The notes under the pieces: model-generated
Databases searched by the model: none
What the model was told of the DNA's origin: nothing
What the model saw: only the letters and a program-made list of their open reading frames with translations
Part shown: positions 24,712 to 36,081 of the stretch, one piece after another
How positions within the stretch are numbered: position 1 is the first letter of the stretch
How the letters are laid out: the number at the start of each line of letters is the position of its first letter
Program-made: the position numbers and the translations under genes
NCBI GenBank assembly: GCA_036345935.2
Contig: JADWOT020001231.1
Span: 62,001 to 126,000, forward strand
Length of the DNA: 64,000 bases
Direction of reading: 5' to 3'
From: Taenia hydatigena
Taxonomy: Eukaryota; Platyhelminthes; Cestoda; Cyclophyllidea; Taeniidae

Positions 24712-25546
24712 AGAAATGATGAGAGTGCATGTGTTCTTGCAGTGCCTCCAGCGCCTTAAATTCTGCGTAGCACTCAGTGCAGTAAAGACATATTTGTGAA
24801 TCCTCCGTTCTCACCACTGCAGTATGGTTCAATAAAGTATAAGATTAGAGAAGGTTCGCGTGGGTCGCCAAAGCTGTGGCTGAGCAACAGAGCTCAAACT
24901 AACTTCAAACTCACTAATATGTGATCCAATGAAATGATGGAGGTATGCATCAAAGTTATCAAATTGATCAAGACACACGCAGCACGAATTGTGCTTCCAG
25001 GCTACTTTGGATTTTAAAATAAAGTGCTTGTGTCAATTGTGACATAAGTAACAATAAAGGAAGAATAAAAAGGGAACTTGTCAATCTCTCTCACCTTTTT
25101 GGTGCCGTAAGAGAAACCCGAGGGTATCGTAGAACCTCGAGCACACCGGGCAATGGGGTCTCATAGAAGCTGAAATGTATCAAATATCTGTAAAATGAGA
25201 TGTTGGAACCATTTCGCGATCTGCCCAACTTGACCACGTGCTACGCAAATCTTCGTCCTTAGTAATGAAGCATACTCATTCAATTTCCAACAATTCCACC
25301 CATTCATGACCTGATCTTAATGCGCAGGCCTTTGCATAAGGCCACAATATTACTTGCAACTGTATTCATGTGCGCAGCAATGTATGCATACACGAAAGCG
25401 CATCCAAAACTCGAAGCCTGCTTACCATGATGCACGCGATCCAAGTGTGCAAAGCATAAAACAATGCTATCAAATGGTGTTCTGCACCTTCTACACCTAT
25501 AGATATACATTTCAGCAAAGAAGAAGGCGAGTTGCGCGAGTTTCAA
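24712..25546 (-). CDS. C2H2 zinc-finger gene, four fingers over four exons
   Basis: A nucleic-acid-binding zinc-finger protein on the minus strand. Exon a (25426 up to about 25546, upstream limit open) carries finger 1, CRRC-TPF-CFAH-DRVH, and ends CATG|GTAAGC. Exon b (25095-25169) carries CPVCSRFY...LLRH, with its last His supplied by the next exon, and ends AAAAG|GTGAGA. Exon c (24915-25001) begins with that His (AWKH), then carries finger 3, CCVC-DQF...HHFIGSH, and ends ATTA|GTGAGT. Exon d (24712-24816) carries finger 4, CTEC-AEF...LQEHMHSH. The introns are 256, 93 and 98 bp, and all three junctions are phase 1, restoring one continuous frame with near-canonical C-x2-C-x12-H-x3-5-H spacing. 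Finger 1 has Cys where Leu is usual and finger 3 has Tyr. Linkers are not the TGEKP type. Exons beyond both ends are unknown, and no stop codon is assigned. Confidence 0.7.
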
Positions 25547-25837
25547 AGACAGAGCTTATGGAGGATGAAGTGAGTAGCCGAGGTAACTTCTTGGATTTGT
25601 CCTCATTCTCGAATGTGATTAAAACGCAGTAGAGCAGTAATAGCGTGTTTGGTTAAGACTGGGAGCTACTCAGGTGAGTGGATAAATTTTGATTCACTGA
25701 GCTCTTTCACAAACTTAGTTTTCATGCTCCTTGCTCTCGAATATTCAGCCGTCTCTAATTATTCTCCACACAAATTAGAAGAGTAAAGATTGTGCGCATA
25801 AGAATTTAATATACTGCTCCGCAGTGGTGTAGTCACT

Positions 25838-25852
25838 ATCGACGATAGTCCT
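25838..25852. other. 15-bp palindrome
   Basis: ACTATCG-A-CGATAGT is a perfect inverted repeat with a single central base. No adjacent gene explains it, so it may be chance. Confidence 0.35.
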
Positions 25853-25949
25853 TGATTTAGCGGTAAGAATTGGAGACCATGAGTAAAGGAGTGATTTAAC
25901 GGCGTAGTGCTGCGTTGCCCTCAACCACAGTATTTACAAATGCTTTGCT

Positions 25950-26190
25950 GGATTTTGTGTTGCACTGACATATATTCGCTTCATTGGGTGCACAAATGTG
26001 TGCCTCAGCTGAGGTCAGGATGTTTAGAAGTGTCAGTTTCATTGCATGTTTGCGAAATTGTTGCTTGACTCAGGATTCTGATTATCTTGCTGCAGTCAGC
26101 CTCTTCTCTTTTTTTTACTGCCTCAGGAGGCGTTTCTTGCACCAGCCAGTTATATTAGGCTGTTTTAGTTCCTGTTTGGCTGCAGCCTAC
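25950..26190 (+). repeat. Repeat family E, copy 1, with conserved coding core
   Basis: Matches 61960-62165 in opposite orientation. The core 25990-26046 encodes AQMCASAEVRMFRSVSFIA. Of seven differences from the other copy, six are silent third-base changes and one is Ser/Thr. Flanking sequence, such as GCTGGATTTTG and the GGCTGTTTT region, is also shared but less similar. At the position where copy 2 has the acceptor-like CTTAG, this copy reads TTGGG, so this copy may have lost its splice acceptor. The protein family is unknown. Confidence 0.65.
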
Positions 26191-29100
26191 AAACCACCCA
26201 TTTGCTGCATCAAAGAGAAAATTAGCAGTGATGCTAATGTGAACCAAAATAGCTCAGTGCCGAATTGCTGATACAATTGCTAAAATTGGTGCATGATAGG
26301 CCGTGGGCTACTGTTGGTTTATTCAACATTGCTAAATGCTCGTTTGGATGTATCAGGATTGGACGAAAATTATTTGCAGAAAGTGACTTTCTTGTAACGT
26401 AGGGTGGAGTCCCCCTCCCTGAATAACCCATACCTCGCACCCTTCTCAAACCTGGAAATAATCTCTATCCATTAACATTAATAAGACAAAAGTAGCGTGC
26501 GATTCTACATGATCCCTTCCATGATTTGCTTCAGCGCACTGTAGGATACTCTAAAGATACGTCGACTATTTTACGCGCAACTTTGTCATTGATATGAGAC
26601 AGTGCATGGGCTTTTCGTGAGATACGCGAAAGCTAGAGGAGACTAGACTGTTTCACAATTCAGATGGAGGACAGGTAGGTGGCTAGTGCGCAGGCGAAAC
26701 ATCGGAATTTCCCTTTGCAGCTTAAGACAACCTGTAAAAAGACGCTTCACATTCGGTGTTGCAATTAGATTATCGGCGCCAGCTTTTGCTAATAGGCATC
26801 CACTTCAGAAACTTAGCGTTTTATGATCTTCTAACCAAAAACTATAAGAATTTTGTCATTTCCATGCTATGCGGAAAGCGTTTGGCTTCTCAAATTTAGC
26901 CTTCGACGGAAGCTGGCAGATACCTAGCGTTTATGAGATAGTTTGGTTTCTAGGCCCTATGAGGTGTCTAATTAAAGAACTAAAGCTAGACTTAGGTGCT
27001 AGATGCCCTACGATTGTGTATATTTTTTTTCGATGTACTTAACGGTTGTCTAGTAGGCGGAACGAAGGTGTGACACGACCTTCCATAAATAGATCCGAAT
27101 TTTTGGGTGGACTAATGTTCAGCATTCATCATAAAGCTGGGGTATTACATTGCACCATATGAGGCCCATACAGTACGCTTCTCTAAAACTCTGCTAAGTA
27201 CTTCAAAGGTTGGGATTTGGAGATGCTGAACTATTGATGGGAAGCCTAATGCTACTGGCTATTAATACTTTTTCTTAAATGATGTATGTCTAGACTTGGA
27301 ACCAGCTTGCACACATGTGTGCCTTTATTTCTCCTCATCCACTACTTGCATTTATACCTCTTTATTTAGTTGTTGTCGGCGTTTTACTTTACTTAGCTTC
27401 CTTCACTAATAACTCATGAGAATAATCTACACGCATAACGGCACAAATAGAGTAAAGATTAAGAAAGTGGAAAGTGAGCTTAGGGCGCTGGGAGTAAATC
27501 AATATTACACGTCTGTAAGCATAATGAAGAAAGTCACTTTGCTAAATAATGAGTCTTCTTATGGCCAATTTAGAAGGCCACCGTGTTTTAATTTGCTCTA
27601 CCTCTAGTGGTTTAGTATGCGCCGTCTTTCCTTGGATCGACTAGTGTTCTAACTATCAATCTTGTTTTTTGCTTTTGGCACAATCTTGGGCTGTTTTTCT
27701 CCATCACTCCTATCAAAATTAATTCCTTTACAAAAGAGTGAATCGCTAAAGCTTGTCAATCATAAAAATCCCTTTTTTCAAGAGGAAGATTAAATAATTT
27801 AAGGCGCAATCTTGGCCTTCTCTTGCAAAACAATCCGAAACAGCTTGAACTAAAAGATTCATTAGTGAAGACTCTCAAAGAGCCGAATGGATTTGTGAAA
27901 GAGTTTGTTTTATATGTGGACATCCAGTGTCTCTGTTGGTAGCTTCTTAGCAGTGATGCTGGCAACTGCACACTCAAGGGCAAGTTAACACCTCGTCCAC
28001 GAGGAGCAATTCCGTGTCAAATAATTTGCTTCTTTTGTCGAGGGCTATTAGCACACAATCATTGGCTAAAAATAACTAAAATTAGCTACTTGGCATAACA
28101 TTAGAACAATTAGGACATATGGAACTGACTGCGAGTGCATTCATTTTGTAATGCTCCACACTTAATGCTTCAAAAATAATTGAAACTTTTACTTAAATAG
28201 CATGCTAGCAAAGAATAAGTGGTTGGTATTTGGAAGGACAGGTTGGGATAATTGTAACTGTAACAAAGGTGGTTGTAGTTAAGTGTAGGGTGTTGATATA
28301 AATGTCCTGACGCTTCAGAAAGTACCGCGTAGAATATAGGTTGGATAGCCAAGTGTGTATGCGATTTGCAAGGTGGACATCAAGGCAGCTGACAGCATCG
28401 GCATTTGACTAAAGGAGTTGACACTGCTTCTATGAATTTGGCAGTGAATTCGTCCTCTCCGTTAGCAGCTCTATTGACGCAATAACTTATATAACAACCA
28501 TCTAACTTACAAGCATATTTACACCGCTTTCATCACAAGGCATCATCTTGGGAAGGAAAACAAAATTGATAAAAAATTGGTTTGGTCAGTAAGTCTAGTT
28601 ATTTAGAATTCCCATAGGCCTATGGAATAACGTGTAAGTCACGAAAGTGTCGTGGGGAACCTCAGCAGTAGTCGCATTTCGTTTCATGCAGAAACTTCCA
28701 TTTTTGTCCCACAATTTAGCCAACAATTTACAAAATCGCTTCCAACTCCTAAGGCGCTAATTTGTCACATTGATTTGATGCCACAGTCAATCTGTCCCTG
28801 GCGTATTCATTGGAGGCTGACGTCCCTCTTTTTTATCGATTCACGCTTCCACAGCAATAAATTACGCGGATTCAACATTACTTTGGGGATGCTTTATGAT
28901 TGTCAGGCAGTTGGTGGCGATAGAGGAAATCGATCACTGTTCACTTTAGCAATCCTAAGTAAATGATGAGAAACAGCTAAATGTAAGATACTTATCCATT
29001 TTTCCTTGCCTATAATGCGTTTAATCTGATTAGCGAAGCGTTGTGATGACCATTCTTTGCGAAAAAAGGGAAGACGCTTGCAGCGACTCAATGAAAGCTG

Positions 29101-30161
29101 GTAGAAGTCAAAATGTAGGGATTTGATATAGGCTAGGATTTGCAAGTACTTAAGCACTTTTGATTTCGTTGCTATTCTTATACTACTTAGGCATACTATT
29201 TCTAGAGGCGTGCATAGTAGTGCTCAGTAGACATATTAAACATCATGGGCATACCTTCTAAAATAGTTCAATTTTCAAAGCGTTATTCATTACCGCCTTA
29301 AACCGTTTGAATAAGGCAAATCTCTCCTCGATGAGAACAATTCGTAAAAAGCTGCTTAAGCATTTCCCTTGCCTACAGCTTAGACTTACTTTAAAGGGGC
29401 CACGCCAAACTTTTTAATAAAGTCCCGACATGGAACAGCTGAAACCGATACTACTGCTGGACATTGTTGTGCATATTAGTTTCCCGCCTCCTCATCCATC
29501 CATTCTTTAGTAATATCATAAGTAGAGAGTGATCAAAGATGCCGTCAGAAATCTTTGTCAGTCATATCTGTATAATGAATAGGAGGGTGGGAGAAGGTAA
29601 TATTGTAACGCTGCAGATAAATGTAATAAAATAATGGCACACAATAGCTCATTTGAAGCCAATAAGGAGCGATGAAGAGGGAGCAAGCACAAGCACACAG
29701 AATGATACCCGAAGAGGTTAGCTATTCGTCCTAATTAATTCTTGGAGCGAAAAGAAAATTTCGCGCATACAAGTGGTGATTGGTGTACACTACGAAAAAT
29801 AAACGAGAGCCATGTATCTAGGCTAAAGTTTGGCAGCGAGCAAAGTAATAGATTTGACATAGATAAAAAGGCATACGCTCACATGCACGAAATATAACAA
29901 TCTACTCAATTAAGAGCTTACGAAATAATTTCCATCACGAAGAGAATGAACATCACCAATAATAGTGGTAATTTTTGATGTTACCATAGAAAACAAATGG
30001 GTGGTAGCTGGGGCGTTGGCTAAATTATTGATTTGCAATTAAGGGAAATCAGAAAATTTTATTAAAAGATTGACACTTACGGCCTTCATGTTCATGGCTA
30101 CTAACTTCAGCGACTTGAATACGATTTGCTAAACATCTAACCCAACTTTGGGGGGCCTCAG
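26191..30161. other. Mostly unassigned sequence
   Basis: No supported gene. On minus, an acceptor TTATTTCCAG at 26452 precedes a frame reading FEKGARYGLFREGDSTLRY before TAA. It could be an upstream exon of the zinc-finger gene, but no donor is clear. A 14-bp palindrome, CCATAGG/CCTATGG, lies at 28612-28625. Other frames (27756-27983, 28652-28966, 28903-29157) show nothing recognisable. Confidence 0.4.
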
Positions 30162-30339
30162 CTACATTTCCAATCGCCTCTATCCCACTGTATATCCATT
30201 CATTGCACTGATTGCTCGTTTGGTACCAAATGGGTATCTGCTGCCTACCTATTTTGACTATAGCAAGCAAATCACCAGGGAGTCGGAACAGGCCAAACAT
30301 AGGCAAAGGATACACAAAAGTATTTACTGGAATTTGTAG
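30162..30339 (+). CDS. Candidate C-terminal exon, unidentified gene
   Basis: After acceptor GGGGGGCCTCAG (30161) the plus strand is open for 58 codons to TAG at 30337-30339. The peptide has a hydrophobic stretch (YPFIALIARLVPNGYLLPTY) followed by a highly charged tail (KQITRESEQAKHRQRIHK). The antisense frame 30049-30405 is open for 118 codons and ends at a possible donor, GTAAGTG, so strand assignment is not certain. No family is recognised. Confidence 0.25.
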
Positions 30340-31459
30340 AGGAATCAAGGTGCATATAAATCGACGACTGTGGTTCCTAAAGTCTAAATGATGGAGTTTT
30401 ATCAACAGATCTTAGCTCCTAAAATGAGTTCCCCAAAACGTTATCGCAAAATGATAGTTGCTGAGAGGACTACTTCGCCTTAGCCTGGAGACCACCTACG
30501 GGATTGTATCTTTCGTGTATCAAACGGTGGTGATATGTTTGCCTGCGTCCATTTCAGGCATATTTTTTAAATAATTAAGCAAAGGATCCTCAAGATAGCC
30601 ATAGAATTACCATTTTGATAAATGCATTAGTCCAAGCTTGCACTTTCAATAATTTGTCTGCCGATGCCACAAAACAACCCTCTCCTTTAACGTTATGTGG
30701 TCCGCTTGACTTTTCTTGTAACATTACAACTTATATATTTTTGCTACTATCATTTATGCAGTGCCACTTTTATTACTAATTTACGTCTAAGGAAAAATGC
30801 ACAGTATCTGGGACACAAGTATTGCGCTAGCATAGATGCGTGCAAAATTGGAGACACACCAATGGATCGCTAGTAAGCCGGGCAGAGAACCATGATCAGC
30901 GGATATAGGAGATAATACCCCCTTCTTTTTTGCAGTCACTTTCACTCCATTGTAGATAGTGACGCACAAAGACGATTTAAATACCCGAAGTATAAGATGC
31001 AAAAGTGTGGCAGAAACATCGGAGCTAAGCCCAAGTTCATCAGTTAAGATGTGTCTGGGTTCAGACAAACATAGCCGAATTGATAAATTGACAAAATAGA
31101 GGGTTCATAAACTCACCTAAACAACTTGGCCAAAAAAAGCATTGTTTCGCAAATAAAAACGCAAACCGCGATAACGCAAACAATCCAATCATCTCAGAAA
31201 ATAGCTGCGACGTGTAAATCATATGTCAGCAGGATACACACGTTATACGTTGCCTACTCTGCATATTTTTTTACATTGCGTTCATCACGTTCACCTGGAA
31301 GCCCAAGACAACCGTTAAGGCAAGCGCAATGGCTCATGAATAACACGATCCAAACAAATTTGAATGCAAATTTTGTTGACGATCAGCATTAGCAGCATTT
31401 GCTGCAGAATCAAAGCAAAAAGGAAGTAGGGCAGAATGCGCGCACCGTCGACTAGCCCC

Positions 31460-31760
31460 TTCACCACCATAGTTTTCAGGGACATCCTCACTAGCGTCGG
31501 TGCAAGCACAACTTCAGGCGTCCACCACCACTGATGCAACCATTCTCACGGCTGCGCGTATTGTGGCGCCATCTTGGGCGGCCATGCATGCGGTATGTCC
31601 CATTGCGGCTTCTGCACCGGCCACCATACAAGCTTCTCCTCACATTGTGGGCTCTTCACAACCTCAGCCTACGGTGCCCACTTCCACGTATACGAACATA
31701 GCCAACTTCCACACTCCATTCCTTCGACTGTTTCTTTGCTTGGTTTGAAATGATTTATGC
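31460..31760 (+). repeat. Repeat family A, copy 2
   Basis: The direct-strand counterpart of 20190-20470 (inverted relative to it). The shared plus frame is open and Ala/Thr/Pro-rich, ending at TGA near 31746. The frame just upstream (31126-31392) ends in FVDD, which invited a reverse-transcriptase reading that I rejected (see rejected list). Confidence 0.65.
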
Positions 31761-33480
31761 GCCTGCTTATATACCCTTCTCGTCGGTTCCAATTGTTGCA
31801 CGTGACGTTCGTGCTCATCGCACTTCTACCTCTATGTTCGTGATACCCGCTCCTCACCACCACTCTCGTCCTTCACTGAAAAATTCGTGCCTTCTGGTGC
31901 CTTGAAATGTGTCTAAACTTCACTTCTGACGCGCAGTGAAGCAGAGTTGAACAACCACTTTGGTCATATTTTGCTTGCAGACCGATATGAGGATAAAACT
32001 ATCATGACGAGGCTATCGTCACCTAGATAGGCACCAATGCTGGGCGTCAAGATTTCTCATTCTTACTTAAAGAAGATGTTGTAACGAACCTCATTCTCAC
32101 AATAATGCTTTGGCCGACTTTGAATTCGCCTCAACTGGGGTGCTTTGAATTGGACTCAAGCACCAATAAGGACAATGCGAAGTACTTTAGTGCAAAAGTA
32201 CAGCACCACCTTGTGGAAGAGTAGGGAATTCTTTTTAGAAGGAACTGACATAAATTTGTGGCTTTGCTAAGAACCATCATTATTTTAATAGCAAATTCTT
32301 TCTTAAAATGGGCGGTACGTTATGTCACCCCATAAGGCTGACCACAAGCCAGTTGCCACCATTATTTTTCCGTATAGGCGGCAAAATACCCGATCCTTTT
32401 TAACCAGCCACAGGAACCTCTATATTGCACAGAAACTACTTATGGAGAGTAATTATCTGTGAATATATCACTCTTAAGTAAGTGTTGTTTTCGTCTTTGT
32501 TGATGATGGTACCACGACTAAGGCTATGCTTTTATCGAAGCTTGTGAAACGGCCTTGGCGTCCTGTAAAATTAAGGCAGATGGCCAGCGGATTTTAAGCT
32601 TCTATTAAGTTCATTATTGCATTCCACTCTACTGAATTTTCATCAGCTTTGATTGCCACTGCCAGTTATTACACATTACGTTAGTCATTCTTATTCTGGC
32701 AGGCCCAACATGTAGGTGGACAAGAAAGAGTAGAAATTGCAATGACAAAATCACACATAAAAAGCGATTTGTTCGCCTTTTAGCTTTGTGTAAATAGCAT
32801 TGAAAAATCTTAGCAACCGACCCGGTGGTGTGTGAGTTAAATGTAAAACCTGAAAGTCACAACATCTACCGCAAGTAATCGGACTGGATAGTAAAGAATT
32901 GGGCCCACCAACACATGGTCGAGACCAGTCATGTGAAAAGGTGCAAGTCAGTGCCCTCAAATCAATATACACTGCAGCTAGTAGCCAAGTAGCCTCAAAA
33001 GGCATGTGTTAAATAGTGCTTGTAATTTCTAAAAGTTGAGCATACATTTAAGTGAAGATGCTTGATGTGTCGAAAAAATTAATCAATCGAAAATCTATCT
33101 AGAAGGAGCTTTAAATGCATCTAGACGACAAATTGAACTATCCTGAATCTGACTGCTTCAAAGTAACCAAGGGGCTCAAGTAATAGCGAATATATTGCCT
33201 TTGTTAATGGTAGGTGAATAAGCAAGCAATTTGTATCACTGAGTTTCTGGCAGACATTGGATGGAGCTCCTCAGCATGCGCTTGCAGAAACGGCTTCAGG
33301 CAGGGCTTAGTAAAGTGACCAGAAGATCTGTTAATGATGGTCTGCTTGATGGCCTTAGCAATGTTGCTACACGATGCTTACTTTGCGATTAGTCGCCCTA
33401 ATAGCAGTCGTTTCAAGGCCTTGCGCTAGCGCTTTAATGAAGGTTGCGACCCCGGTGGGTGTAAGTACAGCTCTCAACTT
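31761..33480. other. Unassigned sequence
   Basis: No domain, repeat pair or convincing exon. Minus-strand frame 32751-33005 is open without motifs. Confidence 0.45.
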
Positions 33481-33485
33481 TAGTA

Positions 33486-33678
33486 ATGATTTCTAATAAA
33501 ATTCAACTAATGCTAAGACAACACAAGCAACCATGGGCAGTGGAGGAGTATACTCTTGCAAAGGCAACCGAGGTAGATATGAATCTGGAAAGGGAAAAAG
33601 GCACAGTCCAATCAATCTTTCGAAGACCTGCACCAAAATTGTCAGATTATATTTTGCACAATGAAACGTCGTATACTG
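33486..33678 (+). CDS. Candidate exon in repeat D, copy 2
   Basis: The plus frame is open from upstream through 33678, where it meets the donor ACTG|GTAAGTG. The end of the peptide reads SIFRRPAPKLSDYILHNE and then a short tail. The paralogous segment at 14336-14575 has a TAA in this frame and has lost the donor GT, consistent with copy 2 being the less damaged member. The 5' boundary is not determined. No family is recognised. Confidence 0.35.
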
Positions 33679-33770
33679 GTAAGTGATCGGAATGTTTAAA
33701 CTCATTAAAGGGTATTTTCTTAAAAGGGAATTTGTGCGCTGTAGTTGTCGTAAGTTTATTTGCACGCGTT
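33556..33770 (+). repeat. Repeat family D, copy 2
   Basis: About 215 bp similar to 14336-14575 in the same orientation. Similarity spans the exon-like part, the donor region and about 80 bp beyond it, so it covers intron-like sequence too and reflects DNA-level duplication. Confidence 0.6.
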
Positions 33771-34820
33771 CATGTTTCATACCAACGTTACGATATGCCT
33801 TATCTCAAGGGGCATAATTTTTTACAGCACATTACAAGCGCATGTTTTCTTAGCCTCCTCAGTGTTCTTGCGTTGTGCATAAACTTATTGCTTGGCTGTG
33901 TTTTATTATAATTTGATTTGTTATGCTAAATATCAGTACAATCTTTCAAGTTCATGTTTTTTCTTACGTTGCATTTAACTGTTTAAAATAGACTTTGGTC
34001 TAAGGAGTTTTCGCTGTGCGCGCCTTCTTCCATCTTAACTTTGTGGGTTTTTAATATTTACACCCATTTCCCTCAACTTCTAAACGTTGAAAACCAAATC
34101 ACAAGAGTTTTGCGTTTATCTGATATTTTTCTTTTGCTCTACATCTTAGAGCCTGCTCAGACTTAAGTAGATTTCACAGCCTGCTTAAAGCTTGCATTAT
34201 CTCTTAAAATGCGGTAAAGGTGCATCGAAGACATATTTGTTTGCGTCTTGGGGAAATGCCTTGGAGAGCCAAAGCGCTGCTATCAATTCACAACCTCTAG
34301 GATTATGTTGTTGCCGGTACACCCTCATGAGATGAGTAAATTAAAAAGCATCAATGTTTGATAGATGTGTCAAGCTACCATTTTGAGCAGCGGCGAGACG
34401 CTCTTTTATAATCATTGCGGTAGTATGAAGATATGTGCATGCAAGTGTACCAAACAGTCAGATGGTTGATAAAGCAGTAAAGGCAGGCATCACTTTTAAA
34501 GTCACTTTTTGTGGCTGTTTTCGCTATCAAACCAAGCAAACGTGTTTGCTTATCAAATCCACTTTTATTTTGCAATAATTGGCGATGCTGAACTATCTAT
34601 AAAAAATCAGCATTGGCCGAATCTGTGTTATTGCCTTGCTTGTATAAAAATATGCATACAATGATAGGTGAGCCCCTCGCATCGTTCGGCTACCTGAGTT
34701 ACGATTTAGTGCATTATTTGTCCTTTGTTAGTTAGCATCTGCAGCGGTCCATAGTTTGGAACTAAGGATGCGACTTATATTTGTCCAAATCTGACGGGTT
34801 CGCCCAACCCCGTCCGTGAG

Positions 34821-35171
34821 TTGGCCTGTATTGTGTTGACTCGAGGATTAGCTCACTGGCAAATACCAAGACAGAAGAGAACAGCATCAGGTAAGATGCG
34901 TCCGTCACATTCATGGCTGATTGAATGCAAGAGGTTTTCGTTGCCTTCCATTTGTAAAGGATGTGCCAGCGAAACTCGTCAGAAAAATTTTGACCTCGTT
35001 GTAGGGCATATGAGCACATTTGTAGGAGAGTGCACTAGTTGCCATGTGAATGCGCACGTGCTGACACTTGCACATAAAGGCAGCACTTGCATTCAAAATT
35101 GTGCATCAAATACGTTTTCATTCACGATCATCTCTCTACGAATGGCTCTTGATTATGAACAGATTAAATAA
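34821..35171 (+). CDS. Cys/His-rich open frame, possibly decayed zinc fingers
   Basis: A 116-codon frame contains CKGC, then H after 14 residues, then ECTSCH, AHVLTLAH, and STCIQNC. The first two C-x2-C pairs are 26 residues apart, close to the 28 of tandem C2H2 fingers, and the H-x6-C link resembles a finger linker. However, the Cys-to-His spacings do not fit the canonical finger. A donor-like CATCAG|GTAAGATG at 34890 lies inside the frame and would split it. It may be a degenerate zinc-finger exon or chance. The antisense frames are also open. Confidence 0.25.
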   Translation: MACIVLTRGLAHWQIPRQKRTASGKMRPSHSWLIECKRFSLPSICKGCASETRQKNFDLVVGHMSTFVGECTSCHVNAHVLTLAHKGSTCIQNCASNTFSFTIISLRMALDYEQIK

Positions 35172-35730
35172 CTAAAGAAAGAAGACCAAACAAATCGAAC
35201 CCAACCATCGCCTTCTAGCCACCTCTGTTGCAAAATTCACATCAATGCACAAGACAAATGCGCTTTTGGCATAAGATTTTATCATCTAACTACTCTTACA
35301 TCGTCTTTGGCATGCGAATATGCCGTAACTCATCCTTTTCCATTCTATCGTATTGAAGCACATCATAGCATTCCAGTTGACAGTGTTGTCTCGGCTCATT
35401 CCATCCCCTAGCGGTACACATCTTAATCGGAGCACATTGTACTATGCCACATCCTACCGTCTAGGCCACCGCATGGCAAAGGGTAATCAATGCACACTAA
35501 TAAGTATTGAAAGGAATACAGCCAAAATTCGAACTCGGAACATCCATCACCCACAGTGTCAAAGCGCCTATGCCTTTTTTGTTAGGTTAGGAGCGCAAGG
35601 TGGATAAATGTTAAGATCTCCTCAACTGCGTTATCAACAACTGCTCCATCATCTTGGCTGAGCCTTTCTAATTCTTCTTTTGTCTCCCGGTAGGCACACT
35701 ATTTAGAACCAATTGCCTTGGTGCCGTGGA

Positions 35731-36081
35731 TTATGCATTCATGTGAAGCTTGTCTCTACACGCAGCCATCCCAGCCCTTCCCTTAGTCATCTTATCCCCA
35801 TCGCGTCGCATAGCAAAAGACATTCCCGACAGGGCCGACACATTGCTTACTTGGACGTAGGATATTGGTCCAGATTTCAGTAGAAATGCTACGGATGGAT
35901 ATCGCAAAGGCTGAATTTGAGTTGGATTTGCGTACTTGACTACCACCATTGATGGCATCGGAAGATTGAGAAAAGACAAACTGTCATTTTGCACGAATTC
36001 ATGCTTATGAATCTGCCTTGGGGAACGTTGTTTCCTGCAGTCAGATGCATTCGGCAAATAAAGTTGGTCTACATTGCTCAC
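35731..36081 (-). CDS. 116-codon open frame, unidentified
   Basis: Starts with ATG at 36081 and ends with TAA. It is polar and basic overall, with an internal donor-like CAA|GTAAGC about two thirds along, so if real it may be an exon ending there. No motif is recognised. It overlaps a plus frame at 36018-36236. Listed because of length and composition only. Confidence 0.2.
   Translation of the reverse strand: MSNVDQLYLPNASDCRKQRSPRQIHKHEFVQNDSLSFLNLPMPSMVVVKYANPTQIQPLRYPSVAFLLKSGPISYVQVSNVSALSGMSFAMRRDGDKMTKGRAGMAACRDKLHMNA

Noticed and set aside
31126..31392. Frame ending QWLMNNTIQ...NFVDDQH, resembling the LM...YVDD part of a reverse transcriptase
   Set aside because: The LM-to-DD spacing is about three residues short of the gypsy type, no upstream RT motifs are present, and a stop follows at once. 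It is too weak to call.
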